64,000 bases of DNA from Mycolicibacterium goodii (GCF_001187505.1 NZ_CP012150.1:3782001-3846000), one strand, 5' to 3'. Counted from the stretch's first letter, positions 8,609-20,191 are shown. Notes: generated by a model not told the origin, from the sequence alone. Translations and numbers: made by a program.

Positions 8609-9462
8609 CCGCACCCGCTGAGGCGCCGACGACCGCGCCGGGGGTATCCGCTCCCGGCGCGAGTCGTGGGCGCTACGGCAGCACCTCGCTGCGCGTCGGC
8701 GCGGCGTCGATCTGGCTGAGCGTGATCGTGCTGCTGCCACTGGCCGCGATCCTGTGGCAGGCCGCGGGCGGCGGCTGGGACGCCTTCTGGCGCGCAATCA
8801 CCTCCAACGCGGCGGAGGACAGCTTCCAGGTGACGCTGACCATCTCGGCAGGCGTCACGCTCGTGAACCTGGTGTTCGGGCTGCTGGTCGCGTGGGTGCT
8901 GACCCGCGACGAGTTCCCCGGCAAGCGCATCGTGGACTCCGTGATCGACCTGCCGTTCGCGCTGCCGACCATCGTGGCCAGCCTGGTGATGCTGGCCCTG
9001 TACGGCCCGGCCAGCCCGGTCGACCTGCACCTGCAGCACACCAAGTGGGGTGTCGGCATCGCGCTGCTGTTCGTGACGCTGCCGTTCGTGGTGCGCTCGG
9101 TGCAACCCGTGCTGCTCGAACTCGACCGCGAGGTCGAGGAGGCCGCGGCGTCGCTGGGCGCCGACAACCGCACCATCTTCCTGCGGGTGATCCTGCCCGC
9201 CCTGCTGCCCGCCCTGTTGTCGGGTGCGGGCCTCGCATTCTCCCGCGCGATCGGCGAATTCGGCTCGGTCGTGCTGATCGGTGGCGCGGTGCCCGGCAAG
9301 ACCGAGGTGTCGTCGCAGTGGATCCGCACACTCATCGAGAACGACGACCGCACCGGCGCTGCCGCGATCTCGATCGTGCTGCTGGTGATCTCGTTCGCCG
9401 TGCTGTTCGTGCTGCGGGCCGTGGGTTCGCGTGCGGCCAAGCGTGAGGAGCTGGAGGGATGA
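8605..9462 (+). CDS. cysT: Sulfate ABC transporter permease CysT
   Basis: A 285-aa integral membrane subunit of the sulfate importer. After a polar N-terminus there are six hydrophobic segments and the binding-protein-dependent transport signature EEAAASLGADNRTIFLRVIL (EAA loop, residues about 178–197) that docks on CysA. The ATG overlaps the subI stop in ATGA form; the same overlap links it to cysW. Length and order subI-cysT-cysW-cysA match the mycobacterial operon. Confidence 0.93.
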   Translation: MTAPAEAPTTAPGVSAPGASRGRYGSTSLRVGAASIWLSVIVLLPLAAILWQAAGGGWDAFWRAITSNAAEDSFQVTLTISAGVTLVNLVFGLLVAWVLTRDEFPGKRIVDSVIDLPFALPTIVASLVMLALYGPASPVDLHLQHTKWGVGIALLFVTLPFVVRSVQPVLLELDREVEEAAASLGADNRTIFLRVILPALLPALLSGAGLAFSRAIGEFGSVVLIGGAVPGKTEVSSQWIRTLIENDDRTGAAAISIVLLVISFAVLFVLRAVGSRAAKREELEG

Positions 9463-10298
9463 CGCTCTCACCGGTGGTGCGCAGGCTGCTGCGGTTCACC
9501 GCGCTGGCCTACATCCTGGTGCTGGTGATCGTGCCGGTGGGGCTGATCCTGTGGCGCACGTTCTCGCCGGGACTCGGTGCGTTCGTCGCGTCGATCTCGA
9601 CACCCGCGGCGATCTCGGCGTTGAACCTGTCGTTGCTGGTGGTCGCGATCGTCGTCCCGCTCAATGTGTTGTTCGGGGTGCCGACGGCGCTTGTCCTGGC
9701 CCGCAACAAGTTCCGCGGCAAGAGCGCACTGCAGGCGATCATCGACCTGCCGTTCGCGGTATCGCCCGTTGTGGTCGGTGTCGCGCTGATCCTGCTGTGG
9801 GGTTCGGCCGGGTTGTTCGGTTTCGTCGAGAACAACCTGGGACTGAAGATCATCTTCGGGTTGCCCGGCATCGTGCTCGCGAGCATCTTCGTCACGGTGC
9901 CGTTCGTGATCCGTGAGGTGGAACCGGTGCTCCACGAGACCGGCACCGATCAGGAAGAGGCCGCCGCCACGCTGGGATCGACCTGGTGGCAGACCTTCTG
10001 GCGGATCACGCTGCCGTCGATCCGGTGGGGTCTGACGTACGGCATCGTGCTGACGATCGCGCGTACGCTCGGCGAATTCGGTGCCGTGATCATGGTGTCG
10101 TCCAACCTGCCGGGGGTCTCGCAGACGCTGACGTTGCTGGTGGCCGATCGGTACAACCGCGGCACCGCCGATTCCGTGTACGGCGCTTACGCCATATCGA
10201 CGTTGCTCATGGCGGTCGCGGTCGTGGTCCTGGTGGCCCAGGTGCTTCTTGACAAGCGCCGCGCCAAGGCCGAACCGTCTCAGTCTCAGAAGGGGTGA
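9459..10298 (+). CDS. cysW: Sulfate ABC transporter permease CysW
   Basis: Second permease, 279 aa, partner of CysT. It has six hydrophobic segments and an EAA loop ([20 protein letters not shown]). Its start overlaps the cysT stop (ATGA) and its stop overlaps the cysA start, so all four genes are translationally coupled. The residue stretch [20 protein letters not shown] is typical of CysW/ModB-type permeases. Confidence 0.93.
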   Translation: MTLSPVVRRLLRFTALAYILVLVIVPVGLILWRTFSPGLGAFVASISTPAAISALNLSLLVVAIVVPLNVLFGVPTALVLARNKFRGKSALQAIIDLPFAVSPVVVGVALILLWGSAGLFGFVENNLGLKIIFGLPGIVLASIFVTVPFVIREVEPVLHETGTDQEEAAATLGSTWWQTFWRITLPSIRWGLTYGIVLTIARTLGEFGAVIMVSSNLPGVSQTLTLLVADRYNRGTADSVYGAYAISTLLMAVAVVVLVAQVLLDKRRAKAEPSQSQKG

Positions 10299-11401
10299 GG
10301 GCCTTGACCGAAAAAAACGCGAACACCGATCCGCGTGCCGAGCGCGCGATCGTGGTGCGTGGTGCCAACAAGCACTACGGCGACTTCGCGGCGCTCGACA
10401 ACGTCGATTTCGAGGTGCCCGCAGGTTCGCTGACCGCGCTGCTCGGGCCGAGCGGCTCGGGTAAGTCGACGCTGTTGCGGGCGATCGCGGGTCTGGATCA
10501 GCCGGATTCGGGCAGCATCACCATCAACGGGCGCGACGTGACCGGCGTGCCGCCGCAGCAGCGCGGTATCGGATTCGTGTTCCAGCACTACGCGGCGTTC
10601 AAGCATCTGTCGGTGCGCGACAACGTCGCCTTCGGGTTGAAGATCCGCAAGCGCCCCAAGGCCGAGATCACCGAACGCGTCGACAACCTGCTGGAAGTGG
10701 TGGGCCTGAGCGGTTTCCAGAACCGCTACCCGAATCAACTCTCGGGTGGTCAGCGTCAGCGCATGGCGCTCGCGCGCGCGCTCGCGGTCGACCCGCAGGT
10801 GCTGCTGCTCGACGAACCGTTCGGCGCGCTCGATGCCAAGGTGCGCGACGACCTGCGGACGTGGCTGCGTCGGCTGCACGACGAGGTGCATGTCACCACG
10901 GTGCTGGTGACGCACGATCAGTCCGAGGCGCTCGACGTCGCCGACCGCATCGCGGTGCTCAACAAGGGCCGTATCGAGCAGGTGGGGTCACCGACCGAGG
11001 TGTACGACCAACCGGCGAACGCCTTCGTGATGTCGTTCCTCGGCACGGTCTCGGAACTCAACGGGATCCTGGTGCGCCCGCACGACATCCGCGTCGGCCG
11101 CAACCCGGAGATGGCGATCGCCGCCGACGACGGGACGGCAGAGGTGACCGGGGTGCTGCGGGCCACGATCAACCGCATCGTGATGCTCGGTTTCGAGGTC
11201 CGTGTCGAACTCACCAGCGCCGCAACGCATGTGCCGTTCACCGCGCAGATCACCCGCGGCGACGCCGAGGCGCTCGGCCTGCAGGAGGGCGACACGGTGT
11301 ACGTGCGCGCGACGCGCGTGCCGCACATCGCCGGCGAGGTTCAGGTGCCGCGGGCTGTCACCACCAACAACGAGAACGCCGACGCCGCCCTGGCCAACTA
11401 G
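10295..11401 (+). CDS. cysA: Sulfate ABC transporter ATPase CysA
   Basis: A 368-aa ATP-binding subunit. Walker A is GPSGSGKST (residues about 50–58), the signature [16 protein letters not shown], Walker [12 protein letters not shown], and the switch histidine is in [10 protein letters not shown]. After the cassette comes a C-terminal TOBE-like regulatory domain (residues about 250–350). The GTG start overlaps the cysW stop. The gene ends just before a palindromic terminator-like repeat facing the convergent chelatase gene. Confidence 0.93.
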   Translation: MRALTEKNANTDPRAERAIVVRGANKHYGDFAALDNVDFEVPAGSLTALLGPSGSGKSTLLRAIAGLDQPDSGSITINGRDVTGVPPQQRGIGFVFQHYAAFKHLSVRDNVAFGLKIRKRPKAEITERVDNLLEVVGLSGFQNRYPNQLSGGQRQRMALARALAVDPQVLLLDEPFGALDAKVRDDLRTWLRRLHDEVHVTTVLVTHDQSEALDVADRIAVLNKGRIEQVGSPTEVYDQPANAFVMSFLGTVSELNGILVRPHDIRVGRNPEMAIAADDGTAEVTGVLRATINRIVMLGFEVRVELTSAATHVPFTAQITRGDAEALGLQEGDTVYVRATRVPHIAGEVQVPRAVTTNNENADAALAN

Positions 11402-11422
11402 ATTCCTGGCGCACCACCCCTG

Positions 11423-11484
11423 CGCGAGCAGACGCAAAACTGCTCATTTTCGCGCCGAAACAGGCAGTTTTGCGTCTGCTCGGC
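11423..11484. repeat. 62-bp palindromic element, copy 1 (possible bidirectional terminator)
   Basis: Perfect 18-bp arms at 11425–11442 and 11465–11482 (CGAGCAGACGCAAAACTG and its complement) flank a 22-bp centre that itself contains a 5-bp stem (TTTCG/CGAAA). An identical copy lies inverted at 60629–60690. Both copies are between the ends of convergent genes (here cysA and the chelatase gene), which suggests a dispersed bidirectional terminator or REP-like element. There is no long U-run on either side. Confidence 0.75.
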
Positions 11485-11493
11485 AGAAGAAAC

Positions 11494-12207
11494 TCAAGCG
11501 GCGAAACCGGCGGTGCGCGCGGCGAGTGCCTCTTCGTAGCGGTCGAGCACCGTGGCGGCCACGAGGCGGTGCGGGCCGAGCGGTTCGGCCATCGGAATAC
11601 CTTCGCCGCGAGCATATTCGGCGACGCGGTCGGTGATGCGGCCGTGCGCCAGGAACCACGGTGCGATCACCAGTCGGGTGGCCCCCCGGGCGCGCAACTG
11701 CTCCACGGCCTCACCTACGGACGGGGTCTGCCCGGTCGCGAAGGCCGCGTGGGTGCCGACCCACCGGGTGCCCTCGGCGAGGTCGGCCGCCAACGCCGCG
11801 GTGCGCGCGTTGGCCGCGGCATGTGACGACCCGACGCCGGTGAGCACCACGCCGAGGCGCGAATCGAAACGTGAAACCCCGAGGGTGGTGAGGCGTTCAC
11901 GCGTCACCTGCAGCAGGCGCGGATCGTTGCCGAGCACCCCGGCCTGCGCCACGTCGGCCCCGGCCTGCGCGATCAGCGCCGGGATGTCGACGCGGGCGTG
12001 GTAGGCGTTGGCGAGCAGCAGCGGCACCACCACGGACCCGGACTCGACGGTGGTGAGCACGTCGGCCAGATTCGGTTCGTTCTGCTCACAGAACGCCACC
12101 CGCACCTCGGTGTCGGGCAGCAGCCGACGCACATGCCCGGCGATCGCCTGAGCATTGGCCGACGAGCGCGGATCCGCGCTGCCGTGTGCGGTCAGAACCA
12201 GTGTCAC
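11494..12207 (-). CDS. Sirohydrochlorin chelatase, CbiX/SirB family
   Basis: About 237 aa, with two tandem CbiX-like halves. The first begins LVLTAHGSADPRS with the metal/tetrapyrrole-binding His; the second carries VLTGVGSSHAAAN and LVIAPWFLAHGRITDRV. Enzymes of this family insert Fe2+ (or Co2+) into sirohydrochlorin. Here, next to sirA, it should make siroheme, the sulfite reductase cofactor. Homologue of Rv2393, which I recall being called Che1. Start chosen at GTG 12207, which overlaps the cysH stop (GTGA); a longer frame with an ATG at 12225 is possible. Confidence 0.87.
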   Translation of the reverse strand: MTLVLTAHGSADPRSSANAQAIAGHVRRLLPDTEVRVAFCEQNEPNLADVLTTVESGSVVVPLLLANAYHARVDIPALIAQAGADVAQAGVLGNDPRLLQVTRERLTTLGVSRFDSRLGVVLTGVGSSHAAANARTAALAADLAEGTRWVGTHAAFATGQTPSVGEAVEQLRARGATRLVIAPWFLAHGRITDRVAEYARGEGIPMAEPLGPHRLVAATVLDRYEEALAARTAGFAA

Positions 12208-12905
12208 GAGACGTGCAATCCGCATTCGGTCTTGGCTTGACCGGCCCAGCGGCCACTGCGCGGATCGGCGCCAGGAATCGGCTTGCTAGTGCACGGTGCG
12301 CAACCGATAGACGGATAGCCTTCGTAGACAAGAGGATTGACGAGGATGCCGTTGGCATCGATGTAGTTCTGCATGTCCTCGTCGGTCCACGCCGCGATCG
12401 GGTTGATCTTCACCAGACCGAACGCGTTGTCCCAGCTGATCAGCGGGGCGTTGGCGCGGGTGGGCGCCTCGACCCGGCGGATGCCGGTGACCCACGCCGA
12501 ATATCCCTTGAGCGCCTTGGTCAACGGCACCACCTTGCGCAGGCGGCAGCACTCGCCGGCATCGCGAGCGAACAGGTCCTTGCCGAGCAGTTCGTCCTGT
12601 TCGGCGACGGTGTGCTCGGGGGTCACGTTGACCACGTGCACGTCGTAGACCGCCTCGACGGCGTCGCGCGTGCCGATGGTCTCGGCGAAGTGGTACCCGG
12701 TGTCGAGGAACAGCACGTCGACGCCGGGACGCACCTTCGCGGCCATCTCGACCAGCACCGCGTCCTGCATGTTCGACGCCACCACGTAATCACCGCCGAA
12801 GTGCTCGTCGGTCCAGCGCAGCAGCTCCTCGGCGCCGGCGTCGGCAAGTTCTGCCGCGCCGCGCTCGGCGAGCTCGCGTAGTTCGTTCTCCGTCGTGATC
12901 GTCAC
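12204..12905 (-). CDS. cysH: Adenylylsulfate (APS) reductase CysH
   Basis: About 233 aa. It reduces adenylylsulfate to sulfite and AMP using thioredoxin. The APS-type (4Fe-4S) motifs are all present: ECCRLRKVVPL, GCAPCTSKP and the catalytic C-terminal ECGLHVS. The paired Cys motifs distinguish it from PAPS reductases without a cluster. GTG at 12905 has a GAGG ribosome-binding site 8 nt upstream; the frame stays open further upstream into sirA, but those residues are not family-like. Middle gene of the sirA-cysH-chelatase operon, 37 nt after sirA. Confidence 0.92.
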   Translation of the reverse strand: MTITTENELRELAERGAAELADAGAEELLRWTDEHFGGDYVVASNMQDAVLVEMAAKVRPGVDVLFLDTGYHFAETIGTRDAVEAVYDVHVVNVTPEHTVAEQDELLGKDLFARDAGECCRLRKVVPLTKALKGYSAWVTGIRRVEAPTRANAPLISWDNAFGLVKINPIAAWTDEDMQNYIDANGILVNPLVYEGYPSIGCAPCTSKPIPGADPRSGRWAGQAKTECGLHVS

Positions 12906-12942
12906 GTCACTCACCTCTGTTGGATGCTCTTCGCGCAAGCGC

Positions 12943-14631
12943 TCATCGCAAGTCGGCTTCGTCGGCCCGCACGGCCCACTGGGCGAAACGCTCACCGTCC
13001 TCGCGTTGTTTCACGAAGTTGCGGACGACGCGCTCGATGTAGTCGCCGAGCTCGGTCGAGAGCACCTTGTGCTGGCGCAACTTGCGCCCGAACCCGCTGT
13101 CCAGTCCGAGGCTGCCGCCGAGGTGCACCTGGAAGCCTTCTTCCGGACCGTTGCCATCGTCGACCATCTGGCCCTTGAACCCGATGTCGGCGACCTGGAT
13201 GCGCGCGCATGAGTTGGGGCAGCCGTTGATGTTCACGGTGATGGGCACGTCGAGTCCGGCGTTGAGATCGCCGAGCCGCGCCTCCAGTTCGGGCACCAGC
13301 ACCTGGGCGCGGCCGCGGGTGTCGGCGAAGCTCAGCTTGCAGTACTCGATGCCGGTGCAGGCCATCAGGTTCCGCCGCCAGTGCGACGGCGTCGACTGCA
13401 GACCCAGCGCCTCCAGTCCGGCGCGCAGCGCGTCGACCTTGTCATCGGCGACATCGAGGATGATCAGCTTCTGGTAGGCGGTGAAGCGGGCACGGTCCGC
13501 GCCCGCAGCCTCCATCAGGTCGGCCACCTTGGTCAGGATGGTTCCCGACACCCGGCCCGCGATCGGTGAGACGCCCACCGCATTGAGACCGTTCTTGAGC
13601 TTCTGCACGCCGACGTGGTCGACGGTGTGCGGCACCTTCTCGGGAGCCGGGCCGTCGATGAGGGGGCGCTTGAGGTATTCCTGTTCCAGGACTTCCCGGA
13701 ACTTTTCCACGCCCCAGTCCTTGACCAGGAACTTCAGCCGGGCCTTCGACCGCAGCCGACGGTAGCCGTAGTCGCGGAAGATCGAGGTGATGCCCTCCCA
13801 GACGTCGGCCACCTCGTCGAGCGGAACCCATACGCCCAGACGCTGGGCCAGCATCGGGTTCGTCGACAGTCCGCCGCCGACCCACACGTCCAGACCGGGC
13901 CCGTGCTCGGGGTGGTTGACGCCGATGAACGACACGTCGTTGATCTCGTGGGCGACGTCCTGCAACCCCGAGATCGCGGTCTTGAACTTGCGCGGCAGGT
14001 TGGAGAACTCCGGGTTGCCGATGTAGCGGCGCTCGATCTCGCGCAGCGCCGGTGTGGCGTCGAGCACCTCGGCGAGCGAGTCGCCGGCCAGCGGGGAGCC
14101 CAGCATGCCGCGTGGGCAGTCGCCGCAGGCCTCCATGGTCTGCAGTCCGACCTCGTCGAGCCGGCGCCAGACCTCGGGCACATCCTCGATCCGCAGCCAG
14201 TGGTACTGCAGATTCTCCCGGTCGGTGATGTCGGCGCTGTCCCGCGCGAAGTCGACCGAGATCTGGCCGAGCGTCCGGATCGCCTGGGCCGACATCGCCT
14301 TGCCGTCGGTGCGCACCCGCATCATGAAGAACTTGGCTTCCAGCAGATCGGCGTTGTCGTCGCCGGTCCAGGTGCCGTCGTAGCCCTCGGTGCGCTGCGT
14401 GTACAGGCCCATCCAGCGGAACCGGCCACGCAGGTCGTCCTTGGTGATGGAGTCGAAACCCTGTTTCGAGTAGACGTCGATGATGCGGTCGCGCACGTTG
14501 AGTGCGTCGTCCTCCTGTTTGAACTGCTCGTTGTGGTTGAGCGGATCGCGGCTGCCCAGCGCCCACTGGCCTTCATCGCGGGGACGCTTGGCGGGCAGAC
14601 CGGCCTTGGCTGGTGCCTCGGAAGATGTCAC
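12943..14631 (-). CDS. sirA: Ferredoxin-dependent sulfite reductase (SirA, formerly NirA)
   Basis: A 562-aa siroheme/4Fe-4S enzyme reducing sulfite to sulfide by six electrons. The cluster-ligand cysteines are in ACTGIEYC and NINGCPNSC; sulfite/siroheme-binding basic regions and the duplicated ferrodoxin-like halves are visible. The mycobacterial homologue (Rv2391) was first named nirA but acts on sulfite. The GTG start has a strong AAGGAG site 8 nt upstream, which lies inside a perfect hairpin (see 14639–14656). Expression is likely controlled through the upstream polycysteine leader. Confidence 0.93.
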   Translation of the reverse strand: MTSSEAPAKAGLPAKRPRDEGQWALGSRDPLNHNEQFKQEDDALNVRDRIIDVYSKQGFDSITKDDLRGRFRWMGLYTQRTEGYDGTWTGDDNADLLEAKFFMMRVRTDGKAMSAQAIRTLGQISVDFARDSADITDRENLQYHWLRIEDVPEVWRRLDEVGLQTMEACGDCPRGMLGSPLAGDSLAEVLDATPALREIERRYIGNPEFSNLPRKFKTAISGLQDVAHEINDVSFIGVNHPEHGPGLDVWVGGGLSTNPMLAQRLGVWVPLDEVADVWEGITSIFRDYGYRRLRSKARLKFLVKDWGVEKFREVLEQEYLKRPLIDGPAPEKVPHTVDHVGVQKLKNGLNAVGVSPIAGRVSGTILTKVADLMEAAGADRARFTAYQKLIILDVADDKVDALRAGLEALGLQSTPSHWRRNLMACTGIEYCKLSFADTRGRAQVLVPELEARLGDLNAGLDVPITVNINGCPNSCARIQVADIGFKGQMVDDGNGPEEGFQVHLGGSLGLDSGFGRKLRQHKVLSTELGDYIERVVRNFVKQREDGERFAQWAVRADEADLR

Positions 14632-14638
14632 TGTTGAT

Positions 14639-14656
14639 GCTCCTTGGTCAAGGAGC
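14639..14656 (-). promoter_or_regulatory. Shine–Dalgarno-masking hairpin of sirA
   Basis: GCTCCTT and AAGGAGC form a perfect 7-bp stem with a 4-nt loop. The 3' arm in the mRNA is the sirA ribosome-binding site. In the folded form the site is closed. This fits an attenuator in which translation or stalling on the polycysteine leader about 100 nt upstream shifts the fold and frees the site. Confidence 0.7.
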
Positions 14657-14755
14657 CGGCGTACGGATCGCGCTGATCACCGGTGGCTGTCCGGCGGCGC
14701 AGATCCGGGCCAGCTGAAAATTCTGGGTGGGCTAGGTTCCGAAATCAACGCAGGA

Positions 14756-14851
14756 TCAGGGCAGACAGCAACAGCTACAGACGCGCTTGAAATCGACATG
14801 CCGCCGGGCCACCAGCGAGATGCCGGTGATGCTGTTGCGGGCGGAAGTCAC
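14756..14851 (-). CDS. Polycysteine leaderless leader peptide upstream of sirA
   Basis: A 31-codon ORF from GTG, reading MTSARNSITG… and ending VCSCCCLP: four Cys codons within five positions, right before the stop. A CAGAAT −10-like hexamer (14858–14863) ends exactly 6 nt before the GTG and there is no ribosome-binding site, so translation should be leaderless. It matches the mycobacterial family of cysteine-responsive attenuator peptides and precedes sirA-cysH-chelatase. Confidence 0.82.
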   Translation of the reverse strand: MTSARNSITGISLVARRHVDFKRVCSCCCLP

Positions 14852-14857
14852 GTCGAC

Positions 14858-14863
14858 ATTCTG
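14858..14863 (-). promoter_or_regulatory. −10 element of the sirA–cysH leader transcript
   Basis: CAGAAT on the minus strand, 6 nt upstream of the GTG of the leader peptide; it agrees with TANNNT at the conserved A and final T. Apart from the leader peptide, this promoter and the SD hairpin, the 321-bp interval 14632–14952 shows only the hemW promoter region. Confidence 0.5.
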
Positions 14864-14952
14864 CCACGTATGGCGCCACCGGCCCTAACCGGCCCAGATT
14901 TGCGCTCAGGGTGAGCAAAAGTCTTCGCTGGACAGTCTGGGAAAATCGAGAG

Positions 14953-16122
14953 ATGACCACGCGGACCGCGCCCCTGGGCCAGCCCGATCTGGCCCCCACG
15001 CCGGGCCGGCCCTTCGGCATCTACATCCATGTGCCGTTCTGCGCCACACGCTGCGGATACTGCGACTTCAACACCTACACGCCTGCCGAACTCGGCGGTG
15101 CCAACCCCGAGGGCTGGCTGGCGGCGCTGCGCACCGAGCTGCGGCTGGCCGCCGAACGCGTGGGCGCGCCGGTGCAGACGGTGTTCGTCGGCGGCGGCAC
15201 CCCGTCGCTGCTGGGCGGTGCCGGTCTGCGCGCGGTGCTCGACGCGGTGCGCGACAACTTCGAACTGGGCGCCGACGCCGAGGTGACCACCGAGGCCAAC
15301 CCCGAGTCCACGTCACCCGAGCTGTTCGCCACGCTGCGCGACGCGGGCTACACCCGCATCTCTTTGGGCATGCAGTCGGTGGCGCCGCACGTGCTCGCGG
15401 TGCTCAACCGCGCGCATTCGCCGGGACGGGCGCCGGCCGCCGTGGCCGAGGCCAGGGCCGCGGGCTTCGAACACGTCAATCTCGACCTCATCTACGGCAC
15501 ACCGGGGGAGTCCGACGACGATCTGCTCCGCTCGGTCGAGGCGGCCGTGCACGCCGGCGTCGACCACGTGTCCGGCTATGCGTTGGTGGTGGAGGAGGGG
15601 ACGGCGCTGGCGCGGCGAGTTCGCCGCGGTGAGGTCGCCGCACCGGACGACGACATCCTCGCGCACCGGTACGAACTGCTCGACGCGACGCTTTCGGCCG
15701 CGGGTTACCGGTGGTACGAGGTGTCGAACTGGAGCAGGCCCGGCGGCGAGTGCAGGCACAACCTCGGCTACTGGGACGGCGGCGAGTGGTGGGGCGCAGG
15801 TCCTGGCGCCCACGGTTTCCTCGGCGTCACGCGGTGGTGGAACATCAAGCACCCGAACGCATATGCGCAGCGTCTGGCCGAAGGCGCCCTGCCCATCGCC
15901 GATTCCGAGGTGCTCGGCGCGCAGGACCGGCACACCGAGGACGTGATGCTGCGGCTGCGGTTGCGCAGTGGTCTGGCGATCGAGGACCTCGCGGGCGACG
16001 AGCGCGCGCGGGTGCCCGAAATCGTCGCCGACGGCCTGCTCGACACCGTGGGGGAGCGCGTGGTTCTCACCGACCGCGGGCGGTTGCTGGCCGACGGTGT
16101 GGTGCGCACGCTGCTGGCCTGA
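14953..16122 (+). CDS. hemW: HemW-like radical SAM protein (annotated as HemN)
   Basis: A 389-aa radical SAM protein with the CxxxCxxC cluster motif in VPFCATRCGYCDFNTY near the N-terminus, followed by the GGGTPSLL and MQSVAPHVL motifs. Proteins of this length with this cysteine pattern are HemW heme chaperones rather than true oxygen-independent coproporphyrinogen oxidases (HemN), despite the common annotation (Rv2388c hemN). Start taken at MTTRTAPLG. A GAAAAT hexamer at 14941–14946 ends 6 nt before this ATG. Divergent from the sirA leader. Confidence 0.87.
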   Translation: MTTRTAPLGQPDLAPTPGRPFGIYIHVPFCATRCGYCDFNTYTPAELGGANPEGWLAALRTELRLAAERVGAPVQTVFVGGGTPSLLGGAGLRAVLDAVRDNFELGADAEVTTEANPESTSPELFATLRDAGYTRISLGMQSVAPHVLAVLNRAHSPGRAPAAVAEARAAGFEHVNLDLIYGTPGESDDDLLRSVEAAVHAGVDHVSGYALVVEEGTALARRVRRGEVAAPDDDILAHRYELLDATLSAAGYRWYEVSNWSRPGGECRHNLGYWDGGEWWGAGPGAHGFLGVTRWWNIKHPNAYAQRLAEGALPIADSEVLGAQDRHTEDVMLRLRLRSGLAIEDLAGDERARVPEIVADGLLDTVGERVVLTDRGRLLADGVVRTLLA

Positions 16123-16144
16123 CGGCGTGGCACACCTTTTGTAG

Positions 16145-16163
16145 CAAGGTTAGGCTACATTTA
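16145..16163 (+). promoter_or_regulatory. Iron box (IdeR site) in the mbtI promoter
   Basis: 13 of 19 positions agree with the consensus TTAGGTTAGGCTAACCTAA, including the uninterrupted core AGGTTAGGCTA. It overlaps a TACATT −10-like hexamer (16156–16161) that is 8 nt before the mbtI GTG. IdeR with Fe2+ should repress mbtI here. Confidence 0.75.
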
Positions 16164-16169
16164 CTTTTC

Positions 16170-18311
<2,142 letters not shown>

Positions 18312-18315
<4 letters not shown>

Positions 18316-19472
18316 GAGGGTTGCACCTGTTCGGTTCGGGTGAGGTCGGCGGTCAGTCCGAAGGCGCCGGGTCCGCCATGTGCGTCGAGAGATCGGCGGA
18401 CGAATCGGTCCTCGACAAGGGCGTCGTGCACCTCAGCGGGGTCGAGCCGGTCGAGGAACCGGCGGTCGCCGTCGACGACGGTGTCGTGCATGGCCTCGAC
18501 GAGGCGGCGCGTGAAGCTCGGGTACGGGAAGGGTTGGAAACCCAGGCGCTGCGGCAGCCAATCTGGATGTGCCGGCGGGTAGGGCGGCTTCGGGTAGGTC
18601 AGTGCCAGCGTGACCGCCGGTGTGGGTTGCGGTAGATACCTGCCCCCGGTCAGCACCGCAGCGGCGGCGGCACGGTCGGCGTCGATACGCAGTTGCGCTC
18701 CCACCACCGCATCGGCGACGGCCTGTACGGCCTGCGGGCGGTCGGCGATGACGTCGTCCCGGGTGACCAGCGCGCAGCACGCGTGGTCACGCCAGACATC
18801 GCCGAGGAAGGTGTGGATGTGGCCGATCTTCTTGATCTGCGCGGCGGCGTTGAACGGGTCTGCCACCACGTAGCCGCCCAGCGTGCCGTTGGCCAGAGCG
18901 GGCACCATGTCCGAGGGACTCATGACGACGAGTTCCACGGTCCGGTCGCTGCGGGAAGCACTGTGCCGCACCACAGGTCGTAGGCCATGTGCCCGAAGCA
19001 GCTGCTGCAGCACGATGTTGTGGATCGACCACCAGAACGGGATGGCCACCTGGCTTCCTGCGAGATCGCCCAGCTCCCGGATGTGTGGCGCGACCGTCAG
19101 CGCCGATCCGTTGGTGTGGTTCCAGCCCAGCACCCGGACCCCGGCGCCCAGGGTGTAGCGCAACTGGACGGCCATCGGCATCAGCAGGTGCACGACGTCG
19201 ACCTGGCGGGTGATGAACGCCTCTGCCAGGGCGGCCCAGCTCCTGAAGAGCACCGGGCGTGCCCCGCTCACGGCCGTGGCCGGGTACAGCCCGGCGCTGT
19301 GGGCGATCAGCAGCGGCGCGGCGTCGGTGATGGGCAGGTAACCCACCCGCAGCGCACCACCGGCCCCCGGTGCGCTGCCGAGTGCGCTGTGTGCCAGCCC
19401 GCCGATACCGAAGAGCCCACCGGCCGCGGTCAATCCGGTTGCCCCGGCCAGCAGCGCGCGTCGGGTCAGCAC
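18312..19472 (-). CDS. ABC transporter substrate-binding protein, NrtA/SsuA-like, Tat-exported
   Basis: 386 aa. The N-terminus MLTRRALLAGATGLTAAGG is a twin-arginine signal followed by a hydrophobic stretch, so the protein is probably exported folded. The mature part begins LRVGYLPITDAAPLLIAHSA, typical of NrtA/SsuA/NMT1-like binding proteins. The GTG start follows a GGAGG site about 10 nt upstream and lies 2 nt after the ATPase stop. The ligand cannot be told from sequence. Confidence 0.85.
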
Positions 19473-19474
19473 CG

Positions 19475-20191
19475 TCAGGTCACCTCCACCGCGGGGTCGG
19501 CGCGGTACTGGGCGAGAATCTCACTGCGCGTGGGGAATCCGTCGCTGCCGACTGCCCACTCCGCACGGATGCGGCCTGCGTCGAGCAGCACGATGCGCTG
19601 CGCCAGCGCGAGTGCTTCGTCGACGTCGTGGGTGACGAGCACGACGGTGACGTCGAGTTCTCGTGCCAGGTCCCGCAGCCACCCGGTCAGATCGCCTCGG
19701 GTGGCCGGGTCAAGTGCGCTGAAGGGTTCGTCGAGAAGGAGCAGCTGAGGGCGGGTGGCGACGGCGCGCAGGATGGCCACCCGCTGGGCCTGCCCGCCCG
19801 ACAGTTCGTCGGGGTAGCGGCCGGCGAGGTGGTCCAGTCCGAATCTGGTGATGAGCCTGGCGGCGTCCTCGGCGTCGAACCCCCTGCGCTGTGCCTTGAA
19901 CCGGCGTGCGAAGCCCACATTGTCCGTGACGGTCAGCCACGGCATCAACAGGGGCTGTTGGAAGACCACGCCGGTACGCGGCCGGCTGCCGTCGCTCGAC
20001 CAGGTCAAGGTGCCGGAAGTCAGGGCATCCAAGCCGGCGCAGATCCGCAGTAACGTCGATTTGCCACTGCCGCTGGGGCCGAGTACCGCGAGAAACTCTC
20101 CTGCGTGGATCTGCAGGTTGACCTCGGCCAGAGCCGGTGTGCCGCCGAACTGTCTGGTGCCGTTCGCTATTCGTAGTGCGTGAGTTCCCAC
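19475..20191 (-). CDS. ABC transporter ATPase, SsuB/TauB type
   Basis: A 238-aa cassette: Walker [10 protein letters not shown], signature LSGGQAQRVAILRAVA, Walker B LLLDEPFSALD and LVTHDVDEAL with the switch His. It powers the adjacent SsuC-like permease. The GTG start, with a GGAAGG site upstream, overlaps the end of the flavoprotein gene by 25 nt. Confidence 0.9.
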   Translation of the reverse strand: MGTHALRIANGTRQFGGTPALAEVNLQIHAGEFLAVLGPSGSGKSTLLRICAGLDALTSGTLTWSSDGSRPRTGVVFQQPLLMPWLTVTDNVGFARRFKAQRRGFDAEDAARLITRFGLDHLAGRYPDELSGGQAQRVAILRAVATRPQLLLLDEPFSALDPATRGDLTGWLRDLARELDVTVVLVTHDVDEALALAQRIVLLDAGRIRAEWAVGSDGFPTRSEILAQYRADPAVEVT

